From the NCBI GenBank assembly GCA_054601695.1, contig BAAHQB010000150.1:124001-188000 (forward strand): a stretch of DNA of 64,000 bases, given 5' to 3'. Shown one piece after another: positions 21,985 through 32,567 of this stretch. Each line of letters starts with the position of its first letter. Position 1 is the first letter of the stretch. The notes under the pieces are model-generated. The model saw nothing but the letters and a program-made list of their open reading frames with translations, did no database searches and was not told the DNA's origin. The position numbers were made by a program, and so were the translations under genes. Source of the stretch: Amorphochlora amoebiformis. Lineage: Eukaryota > Cercozoa > Chlorarachniophyceae.

Positions 21985-22082
21985 TTGTGTGTGTGTGTTA
22001 GCGTGTGTGTATGTATATATATGAGTATTTTTCCTTGTAAATTTGTATTACATATGTATATGATATATATATACATACAATA

Positions 22083-22136
<54 letters not shown>

Positions 22137-22199
22137 CTTTCTCTCTCTTATCTTTAATCTCCCTTCCCGCAGCCTTAAAAGCCTTATGAGCCTGTACAC

Positions 22200-22286
<87 letters not shown>

Positions 22287-22293
22287 CATATAT

Positions 22294-22324
<31 letters not shown>

Positions 22325-22946
22325 ATAAGATATAAATACACATTAGATCTAAGTATTAGGATTGAGAGATTGGGGCTGAGATTAATTTAAGGTGAAATTA
22401 GGGCTGGAGTTAGTTTTAGTATTAAGGTTGAGATTAGGATTGGGGTTAGTTTTAGGTATTAGCGTTGAGAGTAAGGTGGGGTTAGCGATAGGTATTAGGG
22501 TTGAGATCAGAGCTGGGGTTCATTTTAAGGTATTTCGGTTGAGATTAGAGCTGGGGTTCATTTTAGGTATTTTGGTTGAGATTAGGTCTAAATATAGGGT
22601 TAGTTATTCGTGTTGAGATTACGGCTCGGCGGGGTCAGTTTTAGGTATTTTAGGTTGATGTTAGGGTAAGGTTTAGTTTCAGGCATTAGGTAGGGCTGGG
22701 GTTCGTTTTAGGTATTTAGGGTTGAGATTAGGGATTTAGGTTGAGATGATGCTAGATGATCTGAGGGTTGTTAGTTTTAAGTATCAGGGTTGAGATTTGG
22801 GTTGGGGTTTAGGTTAGGATTAAATGTTAGGAGATTGGCGGTAGTTTAAGTATTAGGTTTGGGATTGGTTTTTAGGACCCTAGATGCGCAGCATTACTAC
22901 ACGCATAAATGTACGAATATATATTATGTACGAATATGTATATATG

Positions 22947-22992
<46 letters not shown>

Positions 22993-23058
22993 AGGATGAG
23001 ACCTCTTGGTCGTTTTTCTTGAGAAATTCGTCAAATTTTGAGGCGTCTTCTTCTAACA

Positions 23059-23114
<56 letters not shown>

Positions 23115-23204
23115 TAGATATAATATTAATGTGTATATTTTATACATAGAGTATTTTATTCATACATATACTAATATACGCGTTCAGATGTATACATTAC
23201 AAAC

Positions 23205-23245
<41 letters not shown>

Positions 23246-23856
23246 TATACAAATCATAGCAACAAGAAAGCCTTACGAAAAGACAGAATGCGAGGAAAGA
23301 AAAGCAAAAAAAATAAAAGAAGAGAGAAACGGAAAAAAGAGAGAAACGGAAAAAGTGAGAAACGGGAAAAACAGAGAAACGGATAAAAGAGAGAAACGGA
23401 AAAAAAAAGAGAAATGGAAAAGAGAGAGAAAATAGAAAGACAGAAGTAAATTGAATACCTTCTCAGACCGCTCAAGGGCTTCATCCTTCATCTGCGCTTT
23501 GTCGACCAACTGGTTAGGGTTAGGGTTAGGGTTAGGGTTAGGGTTAGGGTTGGGTTGGGTTAGGGCTAGCGTTCATTAGAGTTGTATTTACATTCAGGGT
23601 TAGGGTTAGGGTTAGGGTTAGGGTTAGGGTTAGGGTTAGGGTTAGGGTTTGACTTGAGTTAAGGGTTTGAGTCGGAACTTATACTGATACGTAGGTTAGG
23701 GCAAAGGTTAGGATTAGGGTTAGGGGATCGTTTAAGGTTAGGGTTAGGGTTAGGGTTAGGGTTAGGGTTAGGGTTTTTTAGAGTGTTACTTTTTTGATTT
23801 CAGCTTGCTTTGTGTTGAGTGACATCTATTATGTATGTATATGTGTATATATACAA

Positions 23857-23887
<31 letters not shown>

Positions 23888-23901
23888 TATCACATATATA
23901 A

Positions 23902-23968
<67 letters not shown>

Positions 23969-24114
23969 TATATTATACACATATATAATATATATATGTA
24001 TATATACATACATATGTATACATATATATATATATATATATACATATTTACCTGCATCAGAAACATGTCACGCTTCTTGGCGATAAAATTTGGCAGATTC
24101 TCCTAACAGAAATA

Positions 24115-24176
<62 letters not shown>

Positions 24177-24283
24177 ATTATATATACATATATATATATT
24201 TGTATACATGTATATATTGATGTATAATTTGTCGATTAATTACTACAAATTCTTGGTCGGGTGAAATATTTATATATATATAC

Positions 24284-24325
<42 letters not shown>

Positions 24326-24750
24326 GTATATATACAATATAATATGTTTATAATACATATATATTATAAATATATTATACTATATACACTTATAGAAAAT
24401 ACAAATGATATTTGTATGTAGAGGGAAAAAAAGAAAATTTATCGATTTGGCTCCGGGTGTAGATTAATGTGTATATATCTATGTTGATATCTATAAATGC
24501 AATTCTATATATCCATATATCCTGCTTTCTGATATAAAGATAGTCATACATAGATATAAAAATAGTATCCATAGATATACGGATATGTTGATTGATACCT
24601 TGGTTGGGCGTTTTCCTGAAACCTTGGACTTTTTCTTTTGCGTTTTTTGTATGTTACTCTTAACCAATAGCTTATACGGAGAATTCACGGAACGTTCCCA
24701 GATCTTCTGGTTCTGTTTGTAACATATATATGTATGTATGTAAATATATG

Positions 24751-24802
<52 letters not shown>

Positions 24803-24904
24803 GATATACACATATACTATATATAGTAGATAGATTGTAGGGGAAATTCAAGGTGTGTTTCTACATCTTCTGGCTCTGTTGGTATTCCACATGGATTAGT
24901 ATAT

Positions 24905-24994
<90 letters not shown>

Positions 24995-25034
24995 GGATGT
25001 AATATATATATATATATATACACACATTTATATA

Positions 25035-25097
<63 letters not shown>

Positions 25098-25110
25098 ATG
25101 TATATATACA

Positions 25111-25205
<95 letters not shown>

Positions 25206-25214
25206 GAATGTATG

Positions 25215-25262
<48 letters not shown>

Positions 25263-25676
25263 TACATATACAAAAATCACTCACATACTAACACCCATAA
25301 AACCACACACCTTTTTCTTCTTCCTCTCCTCATTCCGCGTAGCCTTCTCCCGATCTCTCATTTCAAACACATCATCGTCCTTGGGCAGCCGAAACGGGTT
25401 GTTGTACATCTACATCGTGATCGAAACCAATCAATGAGTCAAAAATCATCACATCACATCATTCTCCGAAAACACAGAAAATATCCTCGCTTTCGACGAA
25501 TTACAACCAACCGTTTGATTATTACATCTAAATCACTCATCCACTACACGAGAACTCACCTATTTCCCCCCACCCCCCCCTCGCCCCCCCCCCTAGCGGT
25601 CCTAAAGGAAGCCCAAAGCCGCGACCTCCACGCTGACTTCGCTGTCATCCTGCGTCCTTGCCTTGCTCTGAGACAT
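8997..25676 (-). CDS. CFAP100: CFAP100-like (CCDC37/MIA-type) axonemal coiled-coil protein
   Basis: Ciliary protein; in Chlamydomonas the CFAP100/CFAP73 (MIA) complex links inner dynein arm f to the doublet. Exons: 25676-25626, 25409-25311, 24712-24599, 24102-24052, 23825-23790, 23509-23459, 23059-23003, 22191-22138, 20800-20735 and/or 20556-20491, 17879-17822, 17294-17191, 16505-16460, 14674-14592, 13854-13777, 13100-13038, 12642-12595, 12299-12222, 10913-10859, 10512-10467, 9066-8997. Nearly all are phase 0 and TA-flanked. Family hallmarks in order: [88 protein letters not shown], and the C-terminal GKPLMPR before a Lys-rich end. About 435-457 residues, shorter than most family members. The conserved Y-x-x-F-L-x-x-L-TPPEW-like segment after the duplicated exon was not found. 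Exon 14674-14592 needs a GC-AG intron. The first exon is the least certain; ATG 25409 is an alternative start. Confidence 0.88.
9165..10325 (-). repeat. Nine-copy array of a CFAP100 exon 3' end
   Basis: A unit of about 140-155 bp recurs nine times in the intron after exon 10512-10467, starting at about 9165, 9298, 9449, 9550, 9684, 9824, 9970, 10127 and 10279. Each unit has the minus-strand segment CGAGACCCATAG (last codons of the exon), then the donor GTAC, a unique tail, and (TA)n/(GT)n. The copy at 9449 lacks the first exon bases. Confidence 0.9.
10742..10765 (-). pseudogene. Fragment of CFAP100 exon 10913-10859
   Basis: The minus strand reads GAAGGTGAGAAAGCTAATG against GAGGTTGAGAAAGCTAATG in the exon, in the downstream intron between TA tracts. 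Confidence 0.6.
10954..11129. repeat. Interstitial telomeric array (CCCTAA, + strand)
   Basis: About 175 bp of CCCTAA with CCCCCTAA and CCCAACCCTAA variants inside a CFAP100 intron, flanked by TA on both sides. Confidence 0.95.
11280..11890. repeat. Purine (GA)n array in a CFAP100 intron
   Basis: About 600 bp of GAGA/GGAAGA repeats on +, hence CU-rich in the minus-strand transcript. The long Ser/Leu open frame on - and Arg/Glu frame on + are repeat translation, not genes. Confidence 0.95.
12735..12775 (-). pseudogene. Upstream copy of the 5' part of CFAP100 exon 12642-12595
   Basis: Repeats the intron end GCACGTTTATGA, the acceptor TTTAAG and the first codons GATTTA, then breaks into TA. 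Confidence 0.75.
13243..13463 (-). pseudogene. Two decayed upstream copies of CFAP100 exon 13100-13038
   Basis: At 13425-13463 the minus strand reads AAGGATATAGATGTGAGAAA against AAGGATATGGACGAGAGAAA in the exon. At 13243-13310 a more diverged copy retains GGGAAAGATTTTATGGG. Both have lost frame or splice sites. Confidence 0.65.
13980..14575. repeat. Purine array with an exon fragment inside
   Basis: GA/GAAA-rich on +, CU-rich in the CFAP100 transcript, directly downstream of exon 14674-14592. At 14218-14276 the minus strand carries a decayed copy of that exon's 3' end (AEEIQSTIN against VEEVQSNIK). Confidence 0.8.
14838..16160. repeat. Minisatellite of about 16 units of 65-95 bp
   Basis: Each unit contains TAATTATCGGCCTC, a T/A-rich spacer, TTTTTCGTTACTATTATTAG, AGTATTATCAGTATCA and a short (TA)n. 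Copies begin at about 14841, 14928, 15009, 15090, 15178, 15264 and so on to about 16090. Units differ mainly in the length of T and TA runs. It lies in the intron between CFAP100 exons 16505-16460 and 14674-14592, and no exon resemblance was seen. Confidence 0.95.
16262..16318. repeat. (TTACTA)n simple repeat
   Basis: Trinucleotide-like ATTACT/ATTATT run just after the minisatellite; no coding signal. Confidence 0.85.
16805..17048 (-). pseudogene. Two downstream copies of the 3' end of CFAP100 exon 17294-17191
   Basis: Copies at about 16805-16890 and 16968-17048 carry exon bases for LSIFAQKE, the donor GTATCATG and about 60 bp of intron flank, at a period near 165 bp. The true exon is the third, rightmost unit. 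Confidence 0.85.
17344..17400. repeat. (ATGT)n tetranucleotide repeat
   Basis: About 14 ATGT units in the intron upstream of CFAP100 exon 17294-17191, followed by (TA)n. Confidence 0.95.
18376..19400. repeat. (CAGAGA)n / AAAGACAGACAGAG array
   Basis: About 1 kb of purine repeat with higher-order units near 60-100 bp (GACAGAAAGAGGCAAAGACA and GAAAGATTTAAAGACAGACA). It is CU-rich in the CFAP100 transcript. Open frames across it are repeat translation. Confidence 0.95.
19712..20162. repeat. Four-copy repeat carrying a telomeric hexamer
   Basis: Units at about 19717, 19853, 19994 and 20105 share AATAATCGAGCATACAGTTG. Three continue through GGTATCATTAGGGTTAGGGC, which includes a TTAGGG step. Units are separated by (TA)n and the third is shortened. 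Confidence 0.9.
20402..20911 (-). repeat. Tandem duplication of a CFAP100 exon
   Basis: A unit of about 246 bp (landmark TACATTA.TCTACATATT.GG at 20401 and 20647) contains a full 66-nt phase-0 exon in both copies: 20556-20491 and 20800-20735 ([18 protein letters not shown], then SKLK). They differ by one silent base. A third copy, 20911-20860, lacks the donor. A fragment lies at 20617-20647. Confidence 0.9.
21109..21530 (-). pseudogene. Diverged 5' fragments of the duplicated CFAP100 exon
   Basis: 21109-21137 reads acceptor GTAG then IEKLKK and GTAAAT. 21497-21530 reads GTAG then [10 protein letters not shown] and a stop. Both lie upstream of the intact copies. Confidence 0.6.
22365..22875. 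repeat. Degenerate telomere-like array
   Basis: About 500 bp of imperfect GGTTAG/GGGTTGAGATTAGG/TTTTAGGTATT steps on + in a CFAP100 intron. It looks like an old, diverged TTAGGG array. Confidence 0.75.
23280..23450. repeat. Purine array (GAGAAACGGAAAAA)n
   Basis: About 13 imperfect units on +, CU-rich in the CFAP100 transcript, directly downstream of exon 23509-23459. Confidence 0.85.
23512..23775. repeat. Telomeric TTAGGG array occupying a whole CFAP100 intron
   Basis: Perfect TTAGGG runs at about 23513-23552, 23597-23648 and 23738-23773 with degenerate spacers. The intron between exons 23825-23790 and 23509-23459 consists of almost nothing else. Its acceptor is CCCTAACCAG, that is, telomeric repeat up to the last bases. 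Confidence 0.95.
24842..24890 (-). pseudogene. Decayed upstream copy of CFAP100 exon 24712-24599
   Basis: The minus strand reads CAACAGAGCCAGAAGATGTA against AAACAGAACCAGAAGATCTG in the true intron/exon junction, then TTGAATTTCCCC against GTGAATTCTCCG. The frame is broken by an in-frame stop. Confidence 0.7.
24908..25262. repeat. TA microsatellite in a CFAP100 intron
   Basis: (TA)n with a short (GT)n patch; no exon found. Confidence 0.95.
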
Positions 25677-25944
25677 TCCCTACACAAACACATACATTGC
25701 TTATGTGTGTAGTCTAAGAGCACTATATCGTCGTGCAAAATATTCAAATTTTCCCTCCACCCCCCCATGTTCCTACCGTTCAGACAGACACGTGGACCTG
25801 TCGTTTCCACGGAGAGCGTTACTTGGCGTGACAGAGTAGCGTAATACTAGTGTGACATATGATTAAGTCACACATAAGGACATCCGCAGGACATCCTACC
25901 GATACCACCAAGGCCCGCCATTGCCACAAAGTCAAACGCAAAGG
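25677..25944. promoter_or_regulatory. Divergent promoter, CFAP100 / secreted Pro-rich gene
   Basis: 268 bp between the two start codons, without TA tract. A C-run and a TGACATATGATTAAGTCA-like interrupted palindrome (25853-25870) are visible; no specific factor site is claimed. Confidence 0.55.
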
Positions 25945-27113
25945 ATGACGTCTGGTGAGGATTTACGGCCTACATACTTGCTTGCGCTCGTTTGGCTTGT
26001 TCCCATCGCATCTGGACTCCAGGAAGAACCGATCAGTCGCGGCTCGCGTGGACAAAAGCCCCCGAATACGCCGGTACCTCCATTCCGCCGACCTTCCGGG
26101 CACGCGAACTCCGACGGGCTGCCCTTCGGTCCGCCATGGATGGATCGCAAATTTGGTGTGCCGATAGAGCCCAGGTCATCGATGGGTCCCGGTCATACGC
26201 AGGTGGATTCTTGTTTTTGTGTCCAAGTACATCTAACTTGATGTGACATTTTAAATTCATAGAGACAGGGAGGTTACTACAGCTTTCATGACCGGGAAAG
26301 GATGCCCGCTCCCCCCCGATACTGGGGAGGGGGTTATTCCAGATCATCATGGCGCCCGTACTCTTCTGCAGATGCGTCTTGGAGTCCGGTAATTCATCGG
26401 GAGTGGATCATTCGTTGTGACCTAACAATTGATTTTCCAGGACCCTTATGACTACTCTCGCTCCACTCCGTTCCCTTACGAGTACTCTTACTATCCACGC
26501 TCCCCTCCCTCTCGCTCAGAGGGTTATCAGGATCCCTATGGTCCAACCCGAGGTGCGGAGGGATACATAAGTGTACACGAGATTGAGTCCGTCGTGTGAG
26601 TTATAACTAACGTTTTAAATTCTACCAGGCGACCTGAAAGTTTGGTTTCTCAGATCCTAATCTTCCATGTTTACTGACGGATCTTTAAACCGATTGCCCA
26701 GGCGCAGAGCTGTGAGGGAAGAGATATCTCTGTTCCTGCGGGAAATTATGGTATAACCTCGAGACGTAATAAAAAATTTATTTCTAGCACATATTCGAAC
26801 TTAACCCACTCAGCCCATCATACCCCCCTCCAAGCCCAAACCATCAAACCCTCCCAAGCCATCAGCACGAACCCCTTCCCGCGAAAAACCTGAAAAAGCC
26901 CAAGAATCTGCTTATCCACCTATTGGAGGCGTTGTCCCTGACAGCCCGGGGCCTCTCCTTCGGCCTCCCCCACCGCCACCGGGATGGAGACCGTTTCCGC
27001 CTGGGGATTATAAGGTTTCAAACACGGGGAATGACGGTAGGGTGATTTGTGATGCGGATTGTGTTTGTGTGTGTATGTATGATATGTGAATGAATGTGTG
27101 TCTAATATATACA

Positions 27114-27171
<58 letters not shown>

Positions 27172-27850
27172 ATATGTATATCAGATATATATTTGTTTAC
27201 GTATATATGTATAGATATACTTAAATAATTATATACATATATATATATACTTATATATAAATATATATATACACATATATACATATATATATATGTATGT
27301 ATGTATATGGCTATAAATATGTATATATTTACATATAAAACTTTTATTTTTTAATACAAATATATATATATATACGTACATATGCTTGTATGTGTCTGTA
27401 TGCGTGTGAATTCATACATATAATATATACATGTATACATATATATATACATAGAATATATACATGTAAATATTCATATTATTCCCCCCCTCGCTCCACC
27501 ATTTCTCCTCTTCTTAACCTCTCCCCCTTCCGCTTATTATAGCAGGTCAGGGAGAGGGTCCAGGGAATCTAGCTGACGCGATGAATCCGATGGACTTGGA
27601 TAGCATTATCGATCAGGAAAAACTTCAGGCAGAGGTATGGTTTAGCCCAAGCCTAATGCAAACATTATTCCAGCCCTAACCCTAACACAAACCCTAATTA
27701 TTTTCTTAACTCTAATGTTAACCCTAACCCTAACCCTAATGCTAACCATAACCGTAATACTATTACTAACCCTGACTCTAACCCTAACCCTAACCCCTAT
27801 TAACCCTAATGTTAACCCTAACAGAGTATCTGTTTGTAATACTGCGTATG

Positions 27851-27904
<54 letters not shown>

Positions 27905-28044
27905 CATGTATGTGTATGTGTGTATATCATATTCAATTTATATTTATATACATAGATGTAATGTCTACGTGATCAACATTATTAATGTGCGCATACGTGC
28001 ATTCTATCATATGCATATTTATGTATGTACATATATATGTATAT

Positions 28045-28077
<33 letters not shown>

Positions 28078-28216
28078 ACGCATGTATGTATAATATTATG
28101 TATACATACATATATATATACATACAGTATATATATATATGTAGCCAGAGAGATAGCTCTTTGTGTTTGTGTACGAATAATAATCATATCACATAAATAA
28201 TATTTTGTAAATCAAT

Positions 28217-28255
<39 letters not shown>

Positions 28256-28388
28256 AACGACATATATATATATATAAATACGTGAAACATATATGAAACA
28301 TATATGTAACTATTTGTTCGTACAAAGATATTTGTTTGTACTATCTATTTTATATGTCTGTATATCTATATACCTAGATATATGTATT

Positions 28389-28431
<43 letters not shown>

Positions 28432-28819
28432 GTGTGTGTATATATATATATATATATAATATAATATTATATATATTTATATTTATATATATATATATAT
28501 TATACATATATATATATGTAAAAATATACATATATGATACATATATATATATGGATATATATACACATATATAATATACGTATAATTGTATATTCCATAA
28601 CGTCCCGGAAACTCTCTCCACAAGATCGAAGTTGCGATACGGGTACCCAACCATCTTCCCCTAACCTATTTTAAGTGGACTCCTTTGTGTTAACTTATTT
28701 AATGTCATATACAGTCCATTCTAGAGGGGATCGACCCTGCTGCAGCCAGTGGTGCTTCCGCCGGAGATAAGAAAGCTTCCAAGCTGTCAGATACCACGGT
28801 CGGTTCTGACAACAGCTAG
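25945..28819 (+). CDS. Secreted or membrane-anchored Pro/Tyr/Gly-rich protein, unknown function
   Basis: Not recognised as a known family. Seven exons: 25945-26202, 26263-26388, 26441-26595, 26702-26750, 26814-27036, 27546-27634 and 28715-28819. All agree in phase and give 334 residues ending at TAG. The N-terminus holds a hydrophobic core typical of a signal peptide ([14 protein letters not shown]). Low-complexity Pro/Arg sequence follows, then a Tyr/Ser/Gly block ([36 protein letters not shown]), a short predicted helix ([18 protein letters not shown]), and a second Pro block with PPPPPPGW. The C-terminus is acidic to neutral and Ser-rich. The composition suggests an extracellular matrix, cell-wall or mucin-like protein. 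Introns 1-4 are 52-106 bp with ordinary splice sites; the last two are long and repeat-filled. ATG 25945 was chosen because it precedes the hydrophobic core directly. It shares a divergent promoter with CFAP100. Confidence 0.75.
27120..27480. repeat. TA-rich intron of the secreted Pro-rich gene
   Basis: (TA)n with ATAC/GTAT variants between exons at 27036 and 27546; no coding signal. Confidence 0.9.
27676..27826. repeat. Telomeric array (CCCTAA, + strand) in an intron
   Basis: Imperfect CCCTAA repeats with TGCTAACC, ACTCTAACC and GTTAACC variants in the last intron of the secreted Pro-rich gene. Confidence 0.9.
27850..28600. repeat. TA-rich part of the last intron of the Pro-rich gene
   Basis: (TA)n with unique interruptions. 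No additional exon was recognised; flanking exons at 27634 and 28715 join in frame without one. Confidence 0.9.
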
Positions 28820-29345
28820 CGCTCGTTTACCCCAGCGATATATTGATGATCTAGAGTATGCCATCTGAGCTGTAAATGCCTTCACTTTGATTAGTAGCCT
28901 ATGATTTTTAAGCTTATTTGCATTAGATAGATATACCTGATATCGAATAGCTACGGCCACGATAATTAATGTCAGAATTATGTTGCATCTATGCTATAGA
29001 CCTAATCCTAGTATCACGCTAATGTGATCTACTCATATACATATGATTACGAAGCTTCAGTTTCGGACCGTCTTTCAGACCGTCTATATATATAGAACTA
29101 GTAGAATCTATTTCGTCTAGCCTAGGATATACGATACGATGGCTTCGTGCAATATTATAATGATTACACGTACTATATGATCTAGATCATACACATTCAA
29201 TTAATGTAGGATGATACGTGCACCGTGATTATGATAATTATTCATTAAGTGACAAAGAGCAGACACAGACTATCGCGATGCATATGAATACTAGAGTACA
29301 CGCTCCTGACCTGAGTATACGTATCATACGTATGTGTGTGTGTAT
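28820..29345. other. Convergent intergenic gap, no gene seen
   Basis: Non-repetitive AT-rich sequence with many CTAG, GATC and TACG words, like the gap at 6075-7540. No credible exon or RNA gene. Confidence 0.6.
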
Positions 29346-29353
29346 GTATGTGG

Positions 29354-30510
<1,157 letters not shown>

Positions 30511-30557
30511 ATGTTAAGATTTGTATTTAGATACTCTACCGTCTGAGGCGCCTGATG

Positions 30558-32123
30558 CTATACCTCCACGCCTCCCTTCCCATTCTCTCGATCACGCCCA
30601 CGCCCTCTTGACCTGCGTCGAGCGTGCCCCTGGCTCTCGCTCCCCTCTCTCCGCCTCTCACTCCCTTCTCTCCGCCTCTCAGTCCCTTCTCTCCGCCTCT
30701 GGGATCCCTTACCAGGAGACCTCAGCCGCGGCTCCCCTGTCTTGCGAGAACGATGTCCACCCCGACGCGATGCTTTTTCTTGACGATGACCATGGTGCGC
30801 CCCTGGATCGAGGCCCCCTCCCTGATCAAGCCCGCGCCCAAGGTATATATCCTGAAGCGTCTGTCGAAACTCTCCAATCCGGCGCGAGTTGCTGATCTCG
30901 TCCCAGATTTTGCCAGCGGTCTCTAACCACCGTATCTCACTCACTCGGCCCGACGCAGGCTCGCGCTTGCGAACGGCGAGCAAGCAGCGTACGAAATGAT
31001 CGAGGCACGCACGGGCCATCTGTGGCGGGACACTCTTGGTACCACGAAGGTCGGGTAGGCAAAAGAGCGGGATCGAGGACTGGGGTGAACCACCAAGTAA
31101 AGCGGTATCGAGCTGTTTGTCGCGACGCAATATCGACCCTTCAAAAGCATGATCCAGAGCCGATTGCAGGCCAGCTAGCATCTTTTGCTCGAGCGAAGAG
31201 TCGGGGACGCGTGTGTAGGCGAAAATCACAGCAGCACCCGGGTCCTCCCCACGCCCTGGGGCCTGAACGCCCGGCACCACGTTCTTCTCCACATTTGGTT
31301 CAGAGGTGGACTTCGTGGGCTTGAAGAGATTCCCGGGAGTTAGCGTGCCTCGGAGCATCTCCGCCGTCTGTAGAAGCCTCCACAGCGGCCAGCGCGGGTC
31401 GTCGTGGGCACATACGGCTATGACAAGGTGGCATACGGACAAGAGGAACAACGTTAGCTGGATCGATTGGTAGTCAAACAAGGTGGCGAGAGAGAGTGAA
31501 GGGGGACATGGCGCGTTCTCGAGTATCATCTTTGTTAATACCGAAGGGCTCAGAACAGGCTGGGTATCGAGGAGAATGAGCCGCTCGGGCGTGACGTAAG
31601 CGTCAATCCCAATAGTCTGATGGTGACACTGGCAGTCTGGGCCTCGTCGGGTAGCGAACACTGTATTAGTGGTATGGGATAAGGACGATGTGCTGGACGT
31701 GGAGAAAGCAGACAACAGTGTTGATTTCCCCGATCCTTCCAACCCCAATATTCCCACGACGGTGTAGTCGGGTTGGTCTCGCAACAGTTGCTCCAGATCG
31801 CTCGTTGTTAAGTTGAATCGCTTCGTTAGAAGTTTGACAGGCTGCTTGGGGAGTGATGTGGAACGAGTGGAAGGGGGGAGGGTCGCGCCTCTCGAGCTTT
31901 CCCGCTGAGGCGTCTCGGTTTTGGATCCGGGATGGGGTTTTGGATTGGTGAGGATGTTTCTGGCAGGTGTGTAAGCTCGACCTCCATTCTTGTTTTCACT
32001 ATTAAGATTACGGCGTTGCATATGCTGTGGGGACTTCTCTGAAGATATGCCTCTCAGATCTGGACGAGTAATCTTCACGTCAGGCTGGTTTTCAGGATTC
32101 GTCGCATTCGTCGCGCGCGTCAT
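30558..32123 (-). CDS. SMG9: SMG9, nonsense-mediated decay factor
   Basis: Partner of SMG8 in regulation of the SMG1 kinase during nonsense-mediated mRNA decay. A single uninterrupted frame of 521 residues. The first about 100 residues are polar and low-complexity. A P-loop-like motif GLEGSGKS lies at about 127-134, followed by the family block IGIDAYVTPERLILLDTQPV and LSPS at about 171-194, then the LATLFDYQSIQLTLFLLSVCH and ALLQTAEML-like helices. LPDLRG and a closing W-L-E-T-A-G-K-IWDEI helix fit the SMG9 C-terminal region. After about residue 435 comes an Arg/Gly/Glu-rich tail with three RRREGSE-type heptads, unusual for the family. This is the only gene here without introns or TA. ATG 32123 is the first in the frame. 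The gene is divergent from CRIPT. Confidence 0.9.
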   Translation of the reverse strand: MTRATNATNPENQPDVKITRPDLRGISSEKSPQHMQRRNLNSENKNGGRAYTPARNILTNPKPHPGSKTETPQRESSRGATLPPSTRSTSLPKQPVKLLTKRFNLTTSDLEQLLRDQPDYTVVGILGLEGSGKSTLLSAFSTSSTSSLSHTTNTVFATRRGPDCQCHHQTIGIDAYVTPERLILLDTQPVLSPSVLTKMILENAPCPPSLSLATLFDYQSIQLTLFLLSVCHLVIAVCAHDDPRWPLWRLLQTAEMLRGTLTPGNLFKPTKSTSEPNVEKNVVPGVQAPGRGEDPGAAVIFAYTRVPDSSLEQKMLAGLQSALDHAFEGSILRRDKQLDTALLGGSPQSSIPLFCLPDLRGTKSVPPQMARACLDHFVRCLLAVRKREPASGRVSEIRWLETAGKIWDEISNSRRIGEFRQTLQDIYLGRGLDQGGGLDPGAHHGHRQEKASRRGGHRSRKTGEPRLRSPGKGSQRRREGTERRREGSERRREGSESQGHARRRSRGRGRDRENGKGGVEV

Positions 32124-32567
32124 TATCGTGAAGTGCTGTATAGTTTATCGGGATTATAATAAAGATCCATGATGGAGCTCAGGGTTAAGACGTGGATGAA
32201 AAATTATAAGGTGCGATACAAGACCGGGAAGGCTACCCATAAGGAGTTGATAAAAAAAAGCAAGCACGCATATTGCAAGACGCTGGATATCAGTCTATTC
32301 ATTACAAGAAAGGCAATAACCTGTGGCATGTTATCTCCCTTGGATGTATTCGACCCTCGCACTTTAGTTTTCCGTCTTCCGGGACCTTTCCCCCGGCGTC
32401 CAGAGTTCGGCATGTCACCCAGCAGCAACCATTTTGCTTCCCTCTCCAATCGACTTTCGCCCTCTAATACTTGAAATTGCTATTAGAGGTCCAAAATAAC
32501 CCCCGGGATTAATATGACAGAGAGAAGCTCGAGGGAACTCTCAAATATCCAGGGGAGCTTCTTCGGG
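32124..32567. promoter_or_regulatory. Divergent promoter, SMG9 / CRIPT
   Basis: 444 bp without TA repeat between the SMG9 and CRIPT starts. Open frames at 32169-32474 overlap it but have no recognisable content. An in-frame ATG at 32514 would add 18 residues to CRIPT. Confidence 0.5.

Noticed and set aside
30521-30926. Plus-strand open frames opposite SMG9
   Set aside because: Shadows of the SMG9 C-terminal tail; no independent support.
32169-32474. 101-residue frame between SMG9 and CRIPT
   Set aside because: Lies in the divergent promoter, has no recognisable family and no splice context; treated as leader or promoter sequence.
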